Source of the DNA: Actinomadura mexicana | GTDB taxonomy: Bacteria > Actinomycetota > Actinomycetes > Streptosporangiales > Streptosporangiaceae | Assembly (NCBI RefSeq): GCF_900188105.1 | Contig: NZ_FZNP01000004.1 | Coordinates: 248,001 to 312,000 of the forward strand | Length of the DNA: 64,000 nt | Direction: 5' to 3' | In this document: positions 62,690 through 64,000 of the stretch, one piece after another | Numbering within the stretch: position 1 is the stretch's first letter | How the letters are laid out: the number at the start of each line of letters is the position of its first letter | Program-made: the position numbers and the translations under genes | Notes under the pieces: generated by a model | What the model was told of the DNA's origin: nothing | The model's database searches: none | The model's input: the letters and a program-made list of their open reading frames with translations, nothing else

Positions 62690-63549
62690 GCCATGACCTC
62701 CCTCTCGTGCGGACCGTCGGCGGCGGGTTCGACGGAGACCTCGGTGAAGCGCCGCATGGTGTCGACGAGGGCGGTCTCCGCGGGCAGCCGCTCCATGCTG
62801 GACGCGCCCAGGAAACCGGCGGCCCCCGGGACCATCCGCAGCACTTCCTGGGCGTCGTCGGGCGTGGCGATCGGTCCTCCGTGGCACACGACCAGCACGT
62901 CCTCCCGAGCGGACTTGGCCTCGTCGCGGATCTCCCGCGTCCGCGCCGCCGCGTCGGCGAGCGACATGGGGGACCTGGCGCCGATCATCCCGGCGGCCGT
63001 CAGCCCGACGTGCGCCACGACGATGTCGGCGCCCGCGGCGGCCATGTCATGCGCCTCCTGCTCGGTGCGCACGTAGGCGGCCGTGATCAGGTCCATCTCG
63101 CGGGCGGTGCGGACCATCTCCACCTCCTTGTCGAAGCCGTAGCCGGTGGCTTCCAGGTCCGCCCGAACGCTGCCGTCCAGGAGGCAGACCGACGGGAAGT
63201 TCTGCACCCCCGCGAATCCGAGTTCCCTGAGCTGCCCCAGGAACAGCGGGATGTTCTTGAACGGGTCCGTGGCGCAGACGCCGGCGAGCACCGGTGTCCT
63301 GCGCACCACCGGGAGGACCTCTGCGGACATCTCCACGACGATGTCGTTGGCGTTGCCGTAGGGCATCATCCCCGCCATCGACCCGCGCCCGGCCATGCGG
63401 AACCTGCCCGCGTTGTAGATGACGATGAAGTCGACACCGGCCTCCTCCGCGCACTTGGCGGACAGGCCGGTACCGGCACCCGCGCCGATCAGGGCGCGGC
63501 CCGACCGGACCCGCTCGTGGAACAGGGGAACGTAGTGCTGGCGGCTCAT
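62686..63549 (-). CDS. TIM-barrel phosphoenolpyruvate hydrolase-like/Tm-1-associated protein
   Basis: 287 aa (PF09370 type). ALIGAGAGTGLSAKCAEEAG, DFIVIYNAGRFRMAGRGS, GVCATDPFKNIPLFL, IVVAHVGLTAAGMIG and VVCHGGPIATPDD are characteristic. In known Tm-1-like loci it is usually encoded beside or fused to a UPF0261 (Tm-1 N-terminal) protein; no such gene is seen within the window, but the operon continues to the right. RBS GGAGGT. Confidence 0.85.
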   Translation of the reverse strand: MSRQHYVPLFHERVRSGRALIGAGAGTGLSAKCAEEAGVDFIVIYNAGRFRMAGRGSMAGMMPYGNANDIVVEMSAEVLPVVRRTPVLAGVCATDPFKNIPLFLGQLRELGFAGVQNFPSVCLLDGSVRADLEATGYGFDKEVEMVRTAREMDLITAAYVRTEQEAHDMAAAGADIVVAHVGLTAAGMIGARSPMSLADAAARTREIRDEAKSAREDVLVVCHGGPIATPDDAQEVLRMVPGAAGFLGASSMERLPAETALVDTMRRFTEVSVEPAADGPHEREVMA

Positions 63550-63596
63550 TGCCGTTACCTCCAAGTGGGTGTGGGACGGGCTGCCTCCCCGCCCGG

Positions 63597-64000
63597 TCAC
63601 GGGCGGTGCTCCGGCGGTGCGTCCGGGGGCAGCCGGTAGAGGGGCGCGCGTTCGGCGACCGGGTCGAGCAGGCCCTCCTCGACGACGACCGCGATCTCTC
63701 GCGGATCGACGATCTTGGCTTCCTGGAAGGGGTACTTCAGCAGCGCGGCGACGCGCGGCGACATCAGGTAGCCGCCCGCCACGACCAGCGTGAGCGCCTC
63801 GTGCAGTTCCGGTCGCCGTTCGGCCAGCCGCTCGACCGCCGCGAGGTCGAGGCCGGGTCCCAGCGCGTCCAGCGCCTGCAGCAGTGGCGGGACGAGGTCG
63901 GGACGAGCCTTGATCACCTGGTCGAGCAGGCCGGTGTGCACACCGGCCTGCGTCCCGGACGGGAGCCCGGCGCCGGCCTCGATCAGCGCGTCCGCGATCT
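63597..64000 (-). CDS. C-terminal part of an unknown protein, cut by window edge
   Basis: At least 134 codons, open to the right edge. The sequence (GLPSGTQAGVHTGLLDQVIK, ALTLVVAGGYLMSPRVAALL, KYPFQEAKIVDPREIAVVVE) vaguely resembles the small subunit 3 of gluconate 2-dehydrogenase-like GMC systems, which have a similar GGYYxxPxV tail. I cannot confirm that. It is the first gene visible of the block 3 operon, 47 bp before the TIM-barrel gene. Confidence 0.5.
   Translation of the reverse strand, partial: IADALIEAGAGLPSGTQAGVHTGLLDQVIKARPDLVPPLLQALDALGPGLDLAAVERLAERRPELHEALTLVVAGGYLMSPRVAALLKYPFQEAKIVDPREIAVVVEEGLLDPVAERAPLYRLPPDAPPEHRP

Noticed and set aside
1..64000. Hundreds of overlapping open frames, many longer than 100 codons, on both strands of every gene
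   Set aside because: High GC leaves few stops in antisense and shifted frames. These lack RBSs, are rich in Arg/Gly/Pro/Ala and sit under well-recognised genes.
1..64000. CRISPR arrays, rRNA, riboswitches, replication origin, intact insertion sequences
   Set aside because: No regularly spaced repeats, rRNA motifs, known riboswitch cores, DnaA-box clusters or transposase genes were seen on reading both strands.

Overview
This window is high-GC DNA with pervasive GC at third codon positions, GTG/TTG starts, many 4-bp ATGA/GTGA stop-start overlaps, LysR/GntR/PucR regulators and a mycofactocin-type dehydrogenase. It is most likely chromosomal DNA of an actinomycete of the Streptomyces/Actinomadura/Nonomuraea type. 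No rRNA, tRNA, CRISPR array, intact insertion sequence or origin was seen. Nearly all of it is catabolic accessory DNA in three blocks, with a more degraded mobile-looking segment between the second and third.

Block 1 (1-16224). A minus-strand operon carries a ribose-type ABC importer (lipoprotein, double ATPase, permease) followed by a cytochrome P450, a phthalate-dioxygenase-type reductase and an alpha/beta hydrolase. A LysR regulator lies between it and a plus-strand operon of two SDRs, an Ldh2-type dehydrogenase, a phytoene-dehydrogenase-like flavoprotein, a phenol-hydroxylase-like FAD monooxygenase, two cupins, a RidA protein and an FAH-family hydrolase. This reads as uptake, oxygenation, ring or side-chain oxidation and C-C hydrolysis of a small, probably aromatic, compound.

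Block 2 (16946-44313). This is a large carbohydrate or glycoside regulon built from paralogous parts: two GH42-type glycosidases, two CUT1 ABC importers, two GntR/FCD regulators, several SDRs, a zinc alcohol dehydrogenase, an aldehyde dehydrogenase, an SMP-30 lactonase, a xylose-isomerase-like TIM barrel, a secreted beta-helix protein, a mycofactocin-type SDR and a 2-oxo acid dehydrogenase (E1alpha, E2, E1beta, no E3). Every major promoter region in the block carries copies of the palindrome ATnGGATCCnAT, 14 in about 2 kb. The two GntR proteins share the recognition helix, so they are the obvious readers.

Accessory segment (44314-54007). It holds a divergent efflux/TetR pair reduced to two C-terminal halves by one apparent deletion, a CGNR regulator divergent from a metallo-beta-lactamase-fold protein, two MFS transporters, a PucR regulator, a decayed small secreted protein and an integrase remnant. 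In the leader of the second MFS gene are two minute ORFs with strong ribosome binding sites, MRHSDTRWD and MSKDTRWD, sharing the ending DTRWD. They are the most unusual element here.

Block 3 (54008-64000). One minus-strand operon of at least 13 genes, largely translationally coupled, carries a partial unknown protein, a Tm-1-like TIM barrel, a cupin, a full-length and a half-length MmgE/PrpD protein, an isochorismatase-like hydrolase, NIPSNAP and Dabb proteins, an aldehyde dehydrogenase, a 3-hydroxyisobutyrate-dehydrogenase-like enzyme, an alpha/beta hydrolase, a VOC protein and a cytosine-deaminase-like amidohydrolase. It looks like a complete degradation pathway for an unknown, possibly nitrogen-containing, substrate.
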